DNA of 64,000 bases, taken from Polyangium mundeleinium. Its GTDB lineage: Bacteria; Myxococcota_A; Polyangia; Polyangiales; Polyangiaceae. A program made the position numbers and the translations under genes. The stretch spans positions 8,030,501 to 8,094,500 of the forward strand of contig NZ_JAQNDO010000001.1 in the NCBI RefSeq assembly GCF_028369105.1. Direction: 5' to 3'. Under the pieces are notes generated by a model, which was not told where the DNA came from, made no database searches, and saw only the letters and a program-made list of their open reading frames with translations. Every line of letters starts with the position of its first letter. The first letter of the stretch is position 1. Shown in pieces: positions 9,283 through 17,973 of the stretch.

Positions 9283-9619
9283 TCCGTCCGCATCGCATGA
9301 CGCGCGGACGCTTACAAGGCCCAAGCAGGGTGCAAGCGCGCGCGTCGTCGGGGCGTCCTCGGCAAGTCCCTTCGATCGGGTGCACGGGGCGCAGCGAGGC
9401 CGAGCCTGGATGTGATCCCACCGGGGCCTCCCCGCGCCGTGCCGTTCATGGTGGATCTTTCCAATTGTCATGCGTGTGAGTCGGGTGGCCGCGTGTTTGC
9501 CGCTAGGAGGGCGCCAGACGCTTGACGTATACTTCCGTCTCGGGCGACATTTCCCCTTGGCATCGAGCTCCGCGCTCCATCCTGCTACTTGTCGCGAGAA
9601 GGAAGGCAGAGTCGTAAGC
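9283..9619. other. Divergent intergenic region without a gene
   Basis: These 337 bases separate the lipoprotein gene (-) from the PAS-STAS gene (+), so both promoters should lie here. A TTGACGTATACT stretch near 9522 resembles promoter hexamers but its spacing is wrong for a standard sigma-70 promoter. No other feature was seen. Confidence 0.4.
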
Positions 9620-10531
9620 ATGGACAGGCCCCTCACTCACCAGCCGGTTCCCGTCGAAGCGAACGTCGATTCGTTGCGCCAACGCCTCGCCGACCTGAGG
9701 AAACAAGTCGACGTGCAGGCCGAGGAGATCACGCGGGTCCGCGAGGAAGCGCTGCGATATCGCCGGTATTTCAACCTCGCGCAGGTGGGCATGGCCATCA
9801 CGTCCCCCGACACCGGTTGGATCGAGTTCAACGATCGGCTCTGCGAGCAGCTCGGCTATACACCGGACGAGCTGAAGACCACGACCTGGGTCTCCCTCAC
9901 GCATCCCGAGGACGTCTCGCTCGACCTGGACCTGTTCGCGAGCCTCGTCAAAGGCGAAATCCAGCGTTATAGCCTCGACAAACGTTTCGTGCGCAAAAAC
10001 GGGAGCATCATGTATGGGAACATTCTCCTGCAAGGTGTCTACCGCAACGACGGTTCCTTCGACCACCTCTTTGGGTTTCTGCACGACATCACCGAACGCT
10101 GGGAGGGCGAACGGGAGCGGTTGGCGCTGAAGCAGGAGATCATCGACGCGCAGAAAAAAGCGTTGCGCGAGCTTTCGACGCCGCTCATCCCCGTCGCAGA
10201 GCACGTCCTCGTGATGCCGCTCGTGGGCACGATCGACAGCGTCCGCGCCCAGGCCGTGCTGGAGGTGTTGCTCGACGGCGTCACGACGTACCAGGCACGA
10301 ATGACCATCCTCGACGTCACCGGCGTGGAGGTCGTGGATGCCGAGGTCATGAACGCGCTCGTTCAGGCCGCCCGAGCCGTCAACTTGCTGGGCGCGCAGG
10401 CCATCCTGACCGGGATTCAGCCGCGCATCGCCAAGACGCTCGTGGATCTCCAAACCGATCTGAGCACCATCATGACGCTGAGCACCGTCCGAGAGGGCAT
10501 TTCCTACGCTCTAGGGAGGCAGAAATCATGA
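9620..10531 (+). CDS. PAS-STAS regulator, RsbR-like
   Basis: The 303-residue protein has an N-terminal coiled coil (residues 10-45), a PAS domain with PAC-like end (about 50-165, including GWIEFNDRLCEQLGY and the closing FGFLHDITERW) and a C-terminal STAS domain (about 185-300) with the RsbR-type motif LDVTGVEVVDAEVMNALVQA and LLGAQAILTGIQP. RsbR proteins build stressosomes and control an anti-sigma pathway through phosphorylation of the STAS domain; PAS would sense a ligand or redox state. No partner RsbS/RsbT gene is nearby. ATG 9620 is chosen because the upstream extension is not PAS-like and GGAAGG lies ahead of it. It overlaps the next gene by 4 bp. Confidence 0.85.
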   Translation: MDRPLTHQPVPVEANVDSLRQRLADLRKQVDVQAEEITRVREEALRYRRYFNLAQVGMAITSPDTGWIEFNDRLCEQLGYTPDELKTTTWVSLTHPEDVSLDLDLFASLVKGEIQRYSLDKRFVRKNGSIMYGNILLQGVYRNDGSFDHLFGFLHDITERWEGERERLALKQEIIDAQKKALRELSTPLIPVAEHVLVMPLVGTIDSVRAQAVLEVLLDGVTTYQARMTILDVTGVEVVDAEVMNALVQAARAVNLLGAQAILTGIQPRIAKTLVDLQTDLSTIMTLSTVREGISYALGRQKS

Positions 10532-11718
10532 CGGCACTCTTCCAGGGGCTCGAGGAATGGTTCGACTACTCGACGGAGAGCTTCCAAGCAGCGGGCGCCA
10601 ACGCCGAGCTCGACCCGCGTCACATCCCCACGATCCCGACCGCCTACAACGGCGAGACCTATCGATGGCTCGCCACGCGGTATCGTGACGTCTACCTGGA
10701 TCTGTACCGGGCCGTCCAAGCCGACGGGACGCTGATCCAGAAGCAGCCCCCCCATTTCACGCAGGAGTGGGCCAAGCACTTCGAACCCATCACGATCTGG
10801 AAGCAGGTCTGCCCGCTCTTCGTCTTCGGTCAAGCGCTCGGTGGTCTCGACGCACGTCACCGCGACCTCGCCCGCGCCTACGCGCTCGGGTACGGCGTCC
10901 CGGTGATGGCGATCGATCGGATCCTGGACGCGCTGCCGGGAGCCGCCTCCACGAAGCACACGTGGCTCTTCGTATTGGCCTCCTACGCGCTGGGGCTCGA
11001 GCAGCTCCAGAAGGTCGACGCGCCGCCGGCCGCCGAGCGTTGTTTCCTGCGGCATACCCAGGAAATGTATCACTTCTTCTGGGGCGAAGAACGAGCGCGA
11101 TATCAACTGCCCGAGGCCATCTCGGCAGCCACGCTCACGAAGTATCTGGAGGGCGACAGCCGTCTCCTGTCGTCCATCTTCTTCCCCGTGACAATCGAGT
11201 GGGCCTTCCTGCTCGCCGAGGGAGCATTGCCCCCCGCATTCGCACCCGCACTCGTCGCCCTGCGAAGAATGCGTCAGCTCAACGACGAGGTGGTGGACGC
11301 CGACGAGGACATTCGTTTCGGCCTCGTCACATTCCCCTATCTACACGGCCTGGCGTCCCCCCAGGGCTCGCAGCTCGCCGAAAACGTCCTCGCAACCTGG
11401 AAGCTCGACCGCAACGAGCCCGGCTCGCCAAAGATGGCCGAGCTGACCGCACAACGCCGCCGTCTCCTGCACGAAGCCGGGAGCTTCGAGGCAGCCGCGC
11501 AATTCTCGATGGGCTGTCTACGGACGGTCATGCAGGCCGTCATGGGCCATCTCCCCGCCAAGACCGCATTCGACGTCACCCTGCTGGTCAACCAGCGGGT
11601 GTCGCACCTCTACCGGCTCGCCCAGCACGGCTGGAACGAAATCCCCAGCGTCTACCAACCAGAGCCGTTCTCCGCATCGAGCAAGTCCGCCGTCCCCTTG
11701 TCCGTTCCCTGGACGTGA
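10528..11718 (+). CDS. Isoprenoid-synthase-like protein coupled to a STAS regulator
   Basis: The 396-residue protein is helical throughout. Around residue 252 the segment QLNDEVVDADEDIRFGLVTF resembles the second aspartate-rich region of trans-prenyltransferases followed by the usual G(K/L)xTxP stretch. Around residues 131-136 IDRILD could be a degenerate first DDxxD motif in which the second Asp is Arg. This suggests the class I isoprenoid synthase fold, but catalysis is uncertain. ATG 10528 overlaps the stop of the PAS-STAS gene (ATGA), so the two are translationally coupled. A terpene or prenyl role under stress control, or a catalytically dead helical partner, are both possible. Confidence 0.55.
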   Translation: MTALFQGLEEWFDYSTESFQAAGANAELDPRHIPTIPTAYNGETYRWLATRYRDVYLDLYRAVQADGTLIQKQPPHFTQEWAKHFEPITIWKQVCPLFVFGQALGGLDARHRDLARAYALGYGVPVMAIDRILDALPGAASTKHTWLFVLASYALGLEQLQKVDAPPAAERCFLRHTQEMYHFFWGEERARYQLPEAISAATLTKYLEGDSRLLSSIFFPVTIEWAFLLAEGALPPAFAPALVALRRMRQLNDEVVDADEDIRFGLVTFPYLHGLASPQGSQLAENVLATWKLDRNEPGSPKMAELTAQRRRLLHEAGSFEAAAQFSMGCLRTVMQAVMGHLPAKTAFDVTLLVNQRVSHLYRLAQHGWNEIPSVYQPEPFSASSKSAVPLSVPWT

Positions 11719-11757
11719 ACGCTGTCTGAGCGTGGGTCTCTTCGGGGGGGCGTCGCG

Positions 11758-11819
11758 CCGGGGCGCTGCCCCGGACCCCGCGGGGGCTATCCGCCCCTCG
11801 ACCCGGACCAGGCACGGCC
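11758..11819. repeat. Four-hairpin repeat P-a, left part (split by an IS)
   Basis: Two hairpins are seen here: CCGGGGC-GCT-GCCCCGG at 11758-11774 and GGGGC-TATCC-GCCCC at 11783-11797. The third hairpin begins at 11808 and is cut by the IS inserted after the 9-bp target GGCACGGCC at 11811-11819. The rest of the element continues at 13324. It lies about 40 bp downstream of the isoprenoid-synthase-like gene. The intact relatives are at 13497-13601 and 18749-18852. Confidence 0.75.
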
Positions 11820-13323
11820 CTGAGCACTGGTCTCATCTCACGAGCCCATTCTCCCTGAGGACCCGCAGCATCTCTGCTGCGGGGGCCAGGCGCTCCAGGC
11901 CGCGGCTGATGGTGACGGAGCCGGGGGGACCTCCGGAAGACTTGCCTGTGTAGCCGCCGAGCTCGGCGATCCACTGCACGGCGAGCGCGATGGGCGGGAT
12001 CCCATCGGGGATCTGCTCGTTCTTCTTCTTCCGTTTCCGCTTGAGCAGCACCAAGGCCTCGACCTCGTATGTCGCGAGCTCTTCGGTCGCTGGCAGGTCC
12101 GGTTGGGTGCGCGCGAGGTGCTTGAGACGTTCGGTGCGTGTGGCGATGGCTGCGAGCATGCTGCCCCAGATTTTGACTTGTTGGGTCCCTTGAAGTTGCG
12201 TGGACTCGACGTTGCACTGGCCCGTCTTCCACGTCCGGAAAAAGTCCTCGATGCGCCAGCGCTGGCTGTAACCATGGGCGACCAGCAACGCATCCTCGAG
12301 CGTTTGCACGGGGTGGTTGGTGTACAGCAGCCAATCGATGCGAGGCTCGCCCGCGGGCACGCTGCTGGTCTCGAGGACGCGCACGGCATACAGCGGCAAC
12401 GCGCGCCAACGCTTGTTCCACCCGTCTCGAAGCGACAGCGTGACAGCCGCGACATGCGCGCTCATCCGCGCCATTCGCTCCGTGCGACCCGGTGCGGCCG
12501 AGATCCAAAGGGGAAAGGAGCCCTTTCGGGCGCTCGGGCGCGCCAACTCGTCGAACACGTATCGGCTCGCGCCCGTCTCCGACATGAGCCGGCGGTTTGC
12601 CTTGCCCCGCACGGTGAACCAGTGCCCGCTCGTCGAGAGGTGAAGCAAAAGCTGCCAGGCATCAGCCTCCCGGTCGAGCTGGTACCAGGCACAACAACCC
12701 GACGCCGCCATGGCGAGCCGCTCGGACGTCTCGGTGATCACGTTGGCCCAGTGGCCGAGCTCCTTTTCGTGCAGCTTGCGCTTGGCGCTGTCTTCTTTCT
12801 GCTTCTGCTCTCGCGCCCACCACTGCATCGACGTCAAGCCGCAGGGCACCCCCTGCGCGTCGACGGCGAGACCGCAAACGACCTTCAGCCCGCGGGTGCC
12901 TCGACCATGCGTGCCGACCGCGCCGAAGTCCTTGCTGCGGTTGTGATCCGTGAGCGTCAGGCTGGTGGCATCGATGGCGACGAAGACGAACATCTCCTTG
13001 GCGCAACGGCGCGCGGTGGCAAGACCGGTGGCCTCGAGGATGGCCCCTACGTCGATGTGTCGGCTCTCCAGGAAGTCGTACGCTCCCTGCCTGTGGGCAT
13101 CGACTTGGAAGACTTCACTCACCTTTCCCGACGGATACAGCACCGCCTGCGCGGCCATGCGCGTCAGCCGCCGGGTCCGGCGCGGGTCTCCAAGGTCCGC
13201 ATGCCCAAACTCCTCCGCCGCCCACGCTTCCGCCGACGAGGCTGTCTCTGCATCCAACATCTCCCCCTCTAAATGTCGTCAGAGGGGGCGAATGTACCGA
13301 TGGAAGATGGAACCAATGCTCAG
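11820..13323. mobile_element. Tn5-like insertion sequence (IS4 superfamily), complete
   Basis: The element is 1504 bp. The left end CTGAGCACTGGTCTCATCT matches the complement of the right end CTGAGCATTGGTTCCATCT at 16 of 19 positions. It is flanked by a perfect 9-bp duplication GGCACGGCC (11811-11819 and 13324-13332). Removing the element and one duplication restores the palindrome that is intact in the related repeat at 18788-18802, which proves the insertion point. A single transposase gene fills it. A 9-bp duplication and 19-bp ends are typical of the IS50/Tn5 group. The element looks intact and recent. Confidence 0.92.
11833..13260 (-). CDS. DDE transposase of the Tn5/IS50 type
   Basis: At 475 residues it matches the usual length of Tn5 transposase. 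The N-terminus has EEFGHADLGDPRRTRRL, typical of the Tn5 DNA-binding region. The catalytic triad is visible: Asp97 in VAIDATSL, Asp196 or Asp200 in the DREAD block, and Glu338 within YSQRWRIEDFFRTWKTG, which fits the Y-(2)-R-(3)-E-(6)-K signature of IS4 transposases exactly (Tyr331, Arg334, Glu338, Lys345). It catalyses cut-and-paste transposition of the surrounding element. The frame is intact, so the protein is probably active. Confidence 0.93.
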   Translation of the reverse strand: MLDAETASSAEAWAAEEFGHADLGDPRRTRRLTRMAAQAVLYPSGKVSEVFQVDAHRQGAYDFLESRHIDVGAILEATGLATARRCAKEMFVFVAIDATSLTLTDHNRSKDFGAVGTHGRGTRGLKVVCGLAVDAQGVPCGLTSMQWWAREQKQKEDSAKRKLHEKELGHWANVITETSERLAMAASGCCAWYQLDREADAWQLLLHLSTSGHWFTVRGKANRRLMSETGASRYVFDELARPSARKGSFPLWISAAPGRTERMARMSAHVAAVTLSLRDGWNKRWRALPLYAVRVLETSSVPAGEPRIDWLLYTNHPVQTLEDALLVAHGYSQRWRIEDFFRTWKTGQCNVESTQLQGTQQVKIWGSMLAAIATRTERLKHLARTQPDLPATEELATYEVEALVLLKRKRKKKNEQIPDGIPPIALAVQWIAELGGYTGKSSGGPPGSVTISRGLERLAPAAEMLRVLRENGLVR

Positions 13324-13373
13324 GGCACGGCCTGGACCGGGGGTGGAAGAACTGCGCTCCGCGCAGTTCTTCC
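13324..13373. repeat. Four-hairpin repeat P-a, right part
   Basis: This is the continuation of the repeat interrupted by the IS: the second copy of the 9-bp target, the closing TGG of the broken hairpin, then GGAAGAACTGCGC-TCC-GCGCAGTTCTTCC at 13345-13373, a perfect 13-bp stem with a 3-nt loop. The sequence after it (13374-13390) matches the complement of the flank of the copy at 18749. Confidence 0.75.
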
Positions 13374-13496
13374 AACGGGCCCGTGGCAAGACCAAGGACG
13401 TGCGTCTCAGGCTGGCGACGGGCACGTTGCCGGTTGAACCTGCGGCGCTGCCGTGTTGGTCGGCAGGGTCGTCGCCGGTCTTGACTTGCGGCTGTT

Positions 13497-13601
13497 CGAT
13501 GAACTGCGCATCGCGCAGTTCATCGACCCCGAGTCCAGCGCTTGCGCTGGTCCGGGTCCCGGGGCGGACAGCCCCGGGTGGGGCCTGGGGCAAAGCCCCA
13601 G
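13497..13601. repeat. Four-hairpin repeat P-c
   Basis: Four hairpins follow one another: CGATGAACTGCGC-ATC-GCGCAGTTCATCG (13497-13525), CCAGCGC-TT-GCGCTGG (13535-13550), CCCGGGGC-GGACA-GCCCCGGG (13558-13578) and CTGGGGC-AAA-GCCCCAG (13585-13601). Order, spacing and loop types match the copy at 18749, while stem bases differ in a compensatory way. The element ends 16 bp from the stop codon of the convergent RND gene, so it would be transcribed as its 3' untranslated region. A termination or mRNA-stability role is plausible but unproven; there is no T-tract. Confidence 0.8.
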
Positions 13602-13617
13602 CGCGGCGCCCCCACGC

Positions 13618-16600
13618 TCACTCGGCAGGCTGAATGGACGGCTCCGCATCCGGACGGCTGCCACTGGCTGCGGGCGAGAGCCGCTTCACCACGCTTCTTA
13701 CGACGACGTAGAAGGCGGGGACGAGGAGGAGCGCGAGCACGGTCGCGCTGATCATCCCGCCGAGGACGCCGGTGCCGAGTGCGCGCTGCGTTTCTGCGCT
13801 GGCGCCGCTTGCGATTGCGAGGGGGACGACGCCGAGCGTGAAGGCGAGGGACGTCATGAGGATGGGACGCAGGCGCAATCGTGCGGCTTCGATGGCTGCG
13901 CTTGCCGTCGAGCGCCCTTCCTCTTCGAGCTGCTTGGCGAACTCCACGATGAGAATGGCGTTCTTCGCGGAGAGCCCGATCAGCGTGATCAGACCGACCT
14001 TGAAGAACACGTCGTTCGGCATGCCGCGCAGCTTCACTGCCAGGAGCGCGCCGACCAGACCGAGGGGAACCACGAGCAGGACGGATACGGGGATGGACCA
14101 GCTCTCGTAGAGCGCGGCGAGCACGAGGAACACGACGAGCAGGGAGAGCGCGAGGAGCGCGGGCGCTTCGTTGCCCGAGAGACGCTCCTGATACGAGAGC
14201 CCCGTCCATTCCACGCCGTAGCCCGGGGGGAGCTGCGACACGAGACGCTCCATCTCGGCCATTGCTTCGCCGCTGCTGAAGCCGCTCGCTGCGGTGCCGG
14301 AGAGACGCACGGCGGGATACCCATTGTAGCGAACGAGCTGCAGCGGGCTCCGCTCCCACCGGGGTGTGGCCACGGCGGAGAGCGGCACCATGCGACCTTC
14401 TTGGTTGCGCACGGGCAGCGCGAACACGTCGTCGAGCTGCATCCGCACCTCGGGCTCTGCTTGCAGGATCACCTGCTGCAGACGCCCCGCGTTTGGAAAG
14501 TCATTGACGTACATCGAGCCGAGCGCCGCCGAGAGCGTCGCGTTGATCGACGCGAACGACACGCCGAACGCCTCTGCGCTCTGACGATCGATCTCCACGC
14601 GCACCGATGCGCCGTCGGGCAACCCCTCCGGATACACGCCCTCCACCACGCGGCTGTTTGCGGCAGCGGCGAGGAGCTGGTTCTGCGCGGCGAGCAGGCG
14701 CGTTTGCCCCTGGTTGCGTCGATCGACGAGGCGCATCGCGAACCCCGAGCTCGTCCCGAGGGAATCGATGGACGGCGGGAGCACGTTGAACATCCTTCCG
14801 TCGCGGATGCTCGCGAAACGCTCGTTCGCGGCTTGCACCTCTCCCTGGGCCGTTGCGCCTTCACGCTCGTCCCAGTCTTTGAGCGTCGTGAACATGAGCG
14901 CCGCGTTCGGGCCCGAGCCGGAGAAGCCGAAGCCTTGGATGGCCACCACCGCGCGCACGCCCCGTCGCTCGCGGGCGTAGGCTTCGTACGAGCGGATCAC
15001 CTGATCGGTCCGCTCGGCGGTCGCATCCGAAGGCAACGCGACGCTCGAGATCCAGTAGCCCTGATCCTCTTGGGGCAAAAACGAGCCCGGCAACGCGCGG
15101 AAGAGCCATGCCGCTCCGACGCCGATGGCGACGAGCGAGACGAGCGCGGTCCAGCTCCGCTTCACCACGCGCCCGACGCCCTGGCCGTATCGCTCGGTGA
15201 GCCACGCGAAGCCACGATTGAAAGGCCCGAACACGCCGCGGTTTGCATCATGGTGCGCGGACACCGGCTTCAAGAGGGTCGCGCAGAGGGCGGGCGTCAG
15301 CGAGAGCGCGAGGAACGCCGAGAGCAAGATCGACACTGCCATCGAGAGGCTGAACTGCCGGTAGATCGTCCCGACCGAGCCCGACGCGAACGCCATCGGA
15401 ATGAACACGGCCGACAGCACCAGCGTGATTCCGATGACCGCGCCGGTGATCTCCTTCATCGCCTTCTTCGTCGCTTCCTTCGGCGAGAGGCGCTCGGTCG
15501 CCATGATGCGCTCGACGTTCTCGACCACGACGATCGCGTCGTCGACGATGATGCCGATCGCGAGCACCATCCCGAACATCGTCAGCACGTTGATCGAATA
15601 CCCCGTCGCATACATCACGGCGAACGTGCCGAGCAGCGCGATCGGCGCGACGATGGCGGGCACAAGCGTGTAGCGGAGGTTCTGCAGGAACACGAACATC
15701 ACCACGAACACGAGCGCCATCGCCTCGAAAAAGGTCTTGAAGACCTTCTCGATCGAAATGCGAACGAAAGGCGCCGTGTCGTACGGAATGCCGACCTCGA
15801 TCCCGTCTGGAAACCCCTCGGCGAGCTCCGCGACGCGCGCGCGAATGAGCGCGGCCGTCTCCACCGCGTTCGCGCCGGGCGAGAGCATCACGCCCGCGCC
15901 GGCCGAGGGCGAGCCGTCCGTTCGTGTCGAGGTGCGGTAGCTCTGCGCGCCGAGCTCGATGCGGGCCACGTCCGACAAAAGGACACGCGAACCGTCGGCT
16001 CGTGCGCGCAGCACGATGGCGCCGAACTCCTCGGGCGTCTCGAGCTCGCCCTGCACCACGAGGGGAATCGTCACGCGTTGCCCCGGCACCGTCGGCGCGT
16101 CGCCCACCCGGCCCGGCGAAACCTGCGCGTTTTGCGCGCGGATGGCGTTCGCCACGTCCTCGATCGACACCTCGAGCGCCGTGAGCTGCGCGGGGTCGAG
16201 CCACACGCGCAAGGCGCGCGCGGCGGCGAAGACCTGCACGCTGCCCACGCCGCGGACGCGCTTCAGCTCTTCGACGAGACCCCGCGAAAGGAAGTCGCCG
16301 AGCGTCTGCTCGTCGTAGCGGCCATCGGGCGAGCGCAGATCGACGATGCAGAGAAAGTTCGAGGTCGAAGCTTCGACGGCGAGGCCGATCTGCCGGACCG
16401 TCTGTGGCAATCGAGGCTCCACGGTGCGCAGACGATTCTGGACCGCGACCTGGGCCAGCTCCGGATCGGTCCCCGGCTCGAACGTGACCGAGATCTGCGC
16501 GACGCCGGACGTGTCCGACGACGACTCGAAGTAGAGCAGATGCGGCACGCCCGATATCTCGCGCTCGATGGGCGCGAGCACGCTCTCGCTCATCGTGGAG

Positions 16601-16761
16601 GGGGTCGCGCCGGGATAGACGGCCGTCACGTTCACGCTGGGTGGCGCGACCGTCGGGTAGCGCTCGACCGGCAGGCGCCGGAGCGCGAGCACGCCGAGCA
16701 GGACGATGAAGAGGGAGACGACCCACGCGAAGACCGGGCGCTCGATGAAGAAACGCGGCAT
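13618..16761 (-). CDS. RND multidrug efflux permease (HAE1/AcrB type)
   Basis: The 1047-residue protein has the standard length and layout of inner-membrane RND pumps: N-terminal MPRFFIERPVFAWVVSLFIV with the first membrane helix, a large periplasmic loop, TM4 with the proton-relay pair in GIIVDDAIVVVEN near residue 407, and the second internal repeat with a further periplasmic loop and TM cluster ending near residue 1030. It uses the proton motive force to expel hydrophobic compounds as a trimer. It is encoded 15 bp downstream of its periplasmic adaptor. No outer-membrane TolC-like gene is present here, so it must use one from elsewhere. Substrate range cannot be told from sequence. Confidence 0.95.
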   Translation of the reverse strand: MPRFFIERPVFAWVVSLFIVLLGVLALRRLPVERYPTVAPPSVNVTAVYPGATPSTMSESVLAPIEREISGVPHLLYFESSSDTSGVAQISVTFEPGTDPELAQVAVQNRLRTVEPRLPQTVRQIGLAVEASTSNFLCIVDLRSPDGRYDEQTLGDFLSRGLVEELKRVRGVGSVQVFAAARALRVWLDPAQLTALEVSIEDVANAIRAQNAQVSPGRVGDAPTVPGQRVTIPLVVQGELETPEEFGAIVLRARADGSRVLLSDVARIELGAQSYRTSTRTDGSPSAGAGVMLSPGANAVETAALIRARVAELAEGFPDGIEVGIPYDTAPFVRISIEKVFKTFFEAMALVFVVMFVFLQNLRYTLVPAIVAPIALLGTFAVMYATGYSINVLTMFGMVLAIGIIVDDAIVVVENVERIMATERLSPKEATKKAMKEITGAVIGITLVLSAVFIPMAFASGSVGTIYRQFSLSMAVSILLSAFLALSLTPALCATLLKPVSAHHDANRGVFGPFNRGFAWLTERYGQGVGRVVKRSWTALVSLVAIGVGAAWLFRALPGSFLPQEDQGYWISSVALPSDATAERTDQVIRSYEAYARERRGVRAVVAIQGFGFSGSGPNAALMFTTLKDWDEREGATAQGEVQAANERFASIRDGRMFNVLPPSIDSLGTSSGFAMRLVDRRNQGQTRLLAAQNQLLAAAANSRVVEGVYPEGLPDGASVRVEIDRQSAEAFGVSFASINATLSAALGSMYVNDFPNAGRLQQVILQAEPEVRMQLDDVFALPVRNQEGRMVPLSAVATPRWERSPLQLVRYNGYPAVRLSGTAASGFSSGEAMAEMERLVSQLPPGYGVEWTGLSYQERLSGNEAPALLALSLLVVFLVLAALYESWSIPVSVLLVVPLGLVGALLAVKLRGMPNDVFFKVGLITLIGLSAKNAILIVEFAKQLEEEGRSTASAAIEAARLRLRPILMTSLAFTLGVVPLAIASGASAETQRALGTGVLGGMISATVLALLLVPAFYVVVRSVVKRLSPAASGSRPDAEPSIQPAE

Positions 16762-16776
16762 GATCTCGTTATTCGC

Positions 16777-17973
16777 TCAGGGTTGAGGGGCCGAGGCGCT
16801 CGGCGCGGCTGTCGCCGCAGGAGCTTCGGAGGGCGCGCTTGGCCGGTTCGGCGGCGGCTTCCAGGTTGAGGGACGCACCGACATGCCGGGCTTGAGCTGA
16901 TCCTGTCCTTCGACGACGACGCGGTCGCCCGACGCGAGCCCGTCGCGAACGATCTGCTGCCCCTCGACGATGCGCCCCGTCGTGACGGAACGCGCCACGA
17001 CGCGGTCGCTCGGGTCGACCACGAGCACGCTCTCGCCGAGCGCGGGATCGTGGAGCACGGCCTGCTGCGGCACCGTGATCGCCTGGGGCTCTCGGCCGAC
17101 GGGGATACGCGCGCGGACGAACATCCCCGGCAGAAGGTGGAGCTCCTTGTTCTCGACGAGCACGCGGAGCGTCAGCTCGCTCGTCGACGGGTCGACGTTC
17201 ACGTCGGTCGAGAGCAGCCGTCCTTGCTCTGCGTAGGGATCGCCGCGCATCGAGAGCAACGTGACCGGCAGGCCCTGGCTCGTTTCGAGCTCGCCTCGCG
17301 CGAGCCGCTTGCGCAGCTCCTCGTAGCGCATCACCGGCTGGCGGATGTCCACGTACACGTGGTCGAGCTGCTGGATCGTGACCATCGACACCGGATCGGC
17401 GGTCCCCACGAGCGCCCCTTCGGTGACGCGGGAGAGACCGATCCGCCCGCTGATGGGGGCCGTGACGGTGGCGTAACGCAGGCTGACCCGGCTCCGCGCG
17501 AGCGAGGCCTCGGCGATGGCGAGGTCGGCCCGTGCGATGTCCATCGTGCTGCGCGCGTTATCGGCCGCCTGGCCCGCGATGGCGCCGCCTGTTTCGAGGA
17601 TCTGCGCGCGCTCGGCCTCTCGCTTCGCGATCGCGAGGGCCGCGCGTTGCCGCTCCGTCGTCGCGGCGGCGCTCGCGACCTCGGCGCGGAAGACCGTGGG
17701 GTCGATACGATAGAGAGCCTGCCCTGCCTTGACGGTATCGCCCTCGTTGAAGAGCCGCTCGAGCACGATGCCGGACACGAGCGGCCGGACGTCCGCGACC
17801 CGCACCGGCGCGACGCGCCCGGGAAGAACGTCCTCGATCACCACGGCGTGCGGCGCCACGGACACGACCGAGACTTCGGGGGGCGGCGGCGGGGGTGGCG
17901 GCGTGCTCGTCTCGGCGGACGCGCAGGCCGCGAGGAGCGCCGCGCACAAAAAGGGGAGACGAAGGTGTCGCAT
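16777..17973 (-). CDS. RND efflux periplasmic adaptor (membrane fusion protein)
   Basis: The 398-residue lipoprotein has the lipobox LAAC (Cys17), a Pro-rich tether, a first lipoyl half (VRPLVSGIVLERLFNEGDTVKAGQ pattern in about residues 60-90), a helical hairpin (about 90-160), the second lipoyl half (ATVTAPISGRIGLSRVTEGA region) and beta-barrel and membrane-proximal domains, then an Ala/Pro-rich tail. It bridges the RND permease with an outer-membrane channel. It is the first gene of the pair and so carries the promoter. No TetR-type repressor gene is recognisable upstream; a TTCGCGAA palindrome near 17990 could be an operator but is not supported further. Confidence 0.93.
   Translation of the reverse strand: MRHLRLPFLCAALLAACASAETSTPPPPPPPPEVSVVSVAPHAVVIEDVLPGRVAPVRVADVRPLVSGIVLERLFNEGDTVKAGQALYRIDPTVFRAEVASAAATTERQRAALAIAKREAERAQILETGGAIAGQAADNARSTMDIARADLAIAEASLARSRVSLRYATVTAPISGRIGLSRVTEGALVGTADPVSMVTIQQLDHVYVDIRQPVMRYEELRKRLARGELETSQGLPVTLLSMRGDPYAEQGRLLSTDVNVDPSTSELTLRVLVENKELHLLPGMFVRARIPVGREPQAITVPQQAVLHDPALGESVLVVDPSDRVVARSVTTGRIVEGQQIVRDGLASGDRVVVEGQDQLKPGMSVRPSTWKPPPNRPSAPSEAPAATAAPSASAPQP

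Noticed and set aside
9515-9540. Sigma-70 promoter TTGACGTATACT
   Set aside because: The two hexamer-like words are adjacent, not separated by 16-18 bp.
13453-16869. Plus-strand 1138-codon open frame opposite the RND permease
   Set aside because: It is a His/Arg/Glu-rich shadow of a clear RND gene.
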